From: Rhodospirillaceae bacterium TMED167
GTDB lineage: Bacteria; Pseudomonadota; Alphaproteobacteria; Rhodospirillales_A; UBA2165
Direction: 5' to 3'
Assembly: GCA_002170915.1 (NCBI GenBank)
Contig: NHHQ01000006.1
Location: 1-8,289 of the forward strand
DNA length: 8,289 nt
Below the pieces are notes generated by a model. It was not told where the DNA came from, did not search any database, and saw only the letters and a list, made by a program, of their open reading frames with translations. Of this stretch, positions 6,814 to 8,289 are shown piece after piece. Both the position numbers and the translations under genes were made by a program. Each line of letters opens with the position of its first letter. The first letter of the stretch is position 1.

Positions 6814-7239
6814 TCAGGGTAGCGAGCGCTCGAGAACGTGTATCACCAGAAACCAGATAAGAGCCGGCATTCCCAAACAGCCTAGTGCCAGCCAAATGGG
6901 GCGTCGTTCTCCAAAGATCAGCATGATTGCCAACGCCAGGAATGGGGAAACGATGAGAAAACCGAAATGGGATATGGCAAACAGTCCTGCCGCGATAATG
7001 GCAAGGTAGAGTAGCACCAACATCAGTTCCTGGACGTCTCTCTTGGTCTGCTCGCCCCTTTTTATTGCTAGTAAAACACCGCAGACCACGAGAAATGCTG
7101 CAATTGCGTTGGGCACGGTGTCAGGGTTAATGGATCCGTCATCCATACCTTCGATTTCAAATGGAAAGACGACAAATAATAACACTAAGCCAAGGCTTGC
7201 AACGACAAGCCCCGCTATTCTGTCTGCATCAAGATTCAT
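6814..7239 (-). CDS. tctB: Tripartite tricarboxylate transporter, small membrane subunit (TctB family)
   Basis: The 141-residue membrane protein has four predicted membrane segments: about residues 9-27, 43-59, 73-90 and 94-135 (the last stretch is a helical pair). It has the TctB layout of a short hydrophilic start, a first helix ending in a VFPFEIEG-type loop, and then a P-D-T-V-P-N segment at 39-44. Low sequence conservation is normal for this family; the position between tctC and tctA is the strongest support. It stabilises the complex with TctA. No strong ribosome site precedes the ATG at 7239, and a hairpin lies in the leader between tctC and this gene. The next gene starts 9 bases after its stop. 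Confidence 0.9.
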   Translation of the reverse strand: MNLDADRIAGLVVASLGLVLLFVVFPFEIEGMDDGSINPDTVPNAIAAFLVVCGVLLAIKRGEQTKRDVQELMLVLLYLAIIAAGLFAISHFGFLIVSPFLALAIMLIFGERRPIWLALGCLGMPALIWFLVIHVLERSLP

Positions 7240-7264
7240 GCCAGCTGGAGAAAAGAACGGCGCC

Positions 7265-7291
7265 CTGCTCGCTTATGCAAGCAGAGCGCAG
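7265..7291 (-). promoter_or_regulatory. Imperfect hairpin between tctC and tctB
   Basis: In the transcript, CTG-CTC-GCTT pairs with AAGC-GAG-CAG around a four-base loop, with small bulges at 7283 and 7287-7288. It sits just after the tctC stop and is followed by a GTTCTTTTCT stretch. Such intercistronic stems often protect the upstream binding-protein message or lower expression of the membrane subunits. It is too imperfect to call a strong terminator. Confidence 0.35.
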
Positions 7292-7297
7292 TCTCAA

Positions 7298-8224
7298 TTA
7301 GGGCTTAACAAGCTTTTCCATGACGGGTAATCCGTCTACCATCTTCTTCTTCGTAGCTGCCGGACCGAGATTGAGGAGTGAGCTTTTTGCCGCATTGCGG
7401 ACAATTGTCTTCACTGTATCCGTTGCTAGGGCTTTTCTGATCGCTTTGGTCAAAGGGCCTAATATGGCCGGATCGGTCCCCTTGGTGGTGGCGATAAAGA
7501 AGTAGGGATCGACGGAAAGCCCATAACCCTGCTCGGCAATCGTCTTGACATTCGGTGCATAGCTGTGACGAGAGTCATTCGCGACTGCGATCATTTTCAC
7601 GTCACCTGATTTAAGTAAGGGAGCATGGGCGCCGCCAGCGGTTGCTGCCATTACCTGCTTACCCATGAGAAGTTTCATGCTTTCGGCTCCACCTTTGGTC
7701 GAGACGTACTGGAATTTTGCGCCGGTAGCCCTGGAGACAGCATTTAACACAAATTTTCCCGGCTTGGCATTAAGTGCCATCTTTAACGGGCCATTAGCCT
7801 TGGCATATTTTACCATGCTTTCCAAATCATTAAACGGAGCGTCCGACCTCGCAACTACGGCGAGCTCGCCACGCGCAACGGTGGCGATGTAATCGAAGTC
7901 ATCGATATTGAAAGCCATTTTTTCGGGGCGCATAACCAATTGCATCAGGATCGGCGTGCTGACGCCCATTCCAACAACTTGACCGTTGGGTTTAGACTTG
8001 GCGATCTTAGTGAACATCGCCGCGCCACCGCCACCGGGCTTATTCTCGACGACGACGTTCCAACCGGTCTGTTCTTTCATCACTTTGCCGATGACACGGC
8101 CCATCGTATCGGTCGAGCCACCAGCCCCAAAACCGATGTAGAACATCAGAGGCCCTTTGGGGGCCCAATCTTTCGCACTTGCTGCTCCTGCAAAGACAGT
8201 GACGGCTGCAACCGCGAGTACCAC
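7298..8224 (-). CDS. tctC: Tripartite tricarboxylate transporter receptor (TctC/Bug family), 5' end disturbed
   Basis: This is the periplasmic solute receptor of the TTT system. After a signal-peptide core (VLAVAAVTVFAGAASA, cleavage near residue 17 before KDW), the mature protein shows Bug-family motifs: FYIGFGAGGSTDTMGRVIG at residues 28-46, WNVVVENKPGGGGAAMFTKI at 55-74, and a GDVKMIAVANDSRH segment at 207-220. From residue 17 to the end, length and order are normal. The start is not trustworthy: the GTG at 8224 has no ribosome site, the protein lacks the basic n-region of a signal peptide, and the frame stays open to the window edge with residues such as LGHLQNGRPHALQVV that do not look native. 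The sequence right of about 8201 appears foreign (see the PHD-like entry), so the true 5' end is probably lost. Confidence 0.9.
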   Translation of the reverse strand: MVLAVAAVTVFAGAASAKDWAPKGPLMFYIGFGAGGSTDTMGRVIGKVMKEQTGWNVVVENKPGGGGAAMFTKIAKSKPNGQVVGMGVSTPILMQLVMRPEKMAFNIDDFDYIATVARGELAVVARSDAPFNDLESMVKYAKANGPLKMALNAKPGKFVLNAVSRATGAKFQYVSTKGGAESMKLLMGKQVMAATAGGAHAPLLKSGDVKMIAVANDSRHSYAPNVKTIAEQGYGLSVDPYFFIATTKGTDPAILGPLTKAIRKALATDTVKTIVRNAAKSSLLNLGPAATKKKMVDGLPVMEKLVKP

Positions 8225-8289
8225 CTGGAGTGCGTGTGGCCGCCCATTCTGGAGGTGCCCAAGGGTGACTGGTTTGGCGATTGCTGCAA
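8201..8289 (+). other. PHD zinc finger-like coding fragment (eukaryotic type), partial
   Basis: The plus strand encodes DGCNREYHLECVWPPILEV, then PKGDWFGDCC, running off the right edge. PHD fingers, which read histone tails in eukaryotic nuclei, have the pattern C-D-G-C-x4-H-x2-C-x14-C-x2-C with P-P-L and V-P-x-G-D-W-x-C. Here C-x4-H, H-x2-C and the 14-residue spacing to the next position all fit exactly. Two ligands are changed: Gly (GGC) stands where Cys (TGC) is expected, one base away, and the first Cys lies where the bacterial tctC sequence takes over (AGT at 8198-8200). Codons are GC-ending, unlike the neighbours. The most likely origin is a chimeric read or contig join. Confidence 0.65.

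Overview
The window looks like a stretch of a bacterial chromosome, probably from a free-living alphaproteobacterium-like heterotroph. I base that on the gene types (TRAP and tripartite tricarboxylate transporters, a CaiB/BaiF CoA-transferase, an isocitrate-lyase-superfamily lyase, sulfatase and SLC13 debris) and on operon style; the lineage is an inference. Every intact gene reads on the minus strand, so transcription runs from high to low coordinates.

Right part (8224 to 5299): a tripartite tricarboxylate transporter operon in the order tctC (periplasmic binding protein), tctB (small membrane subunit), tctA (large membrane subunit). The extreme right edge (about 8201-8289) does not look bacterial. 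On the plus strand it reads as most of a PHD zinc finger, a eukaryotic chromatin-reader domain. The tctC signal peptide is correspondingly missing its natural start. This is probably a chimeric join or contamination at the end of a contig.

Middle part (5298 to 4149): a 253-base gap with unidentified coding-like remnants, then an isocitrate lyase/PEP mutase superfamily lyase with an intact KRCGH motif. Its stop codon overlaps, as ATGA, the start of a second CaiB/BaiF CoA-transferase copy, which is broken after 47 codons.

The stretch from 4152 to about 3306 is a gene graveyard. It holds the N-terminal 47 codons of a CoA-transferase, then directly the last ~65 codons of an SLC13/DASS-type permease (both minus strand), then the C-terminal ~70 codons of a sulfatase on the plus strand with two in-frame TAG stops. 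No insertion sequence is visible at the junctions.

Left part (3305 to 1): a TRAP transporter operon dctP-dctQ-dctM, followed 24 bases later by a CaiB/BaiF CoA-transferase that runs off the left edge. Its first 47 codons are 91 % identical in DNA to the broken copy at 4152-4012, and most differences are synonymous.

Taken together, two parallel carboxylate-use modules sit head to tail: TTT transporter + lyase + CoA-transferase (broken), and TRAP transporter + CoA-transferase (apparently intact). The likely scheme is uptake of an organic acid, activation by CoA transfer, and cleavage by a C-C lyase; the substrates cannot be read from the sequence. I found no CRISPR array, tRNA, rRNA or transposase.
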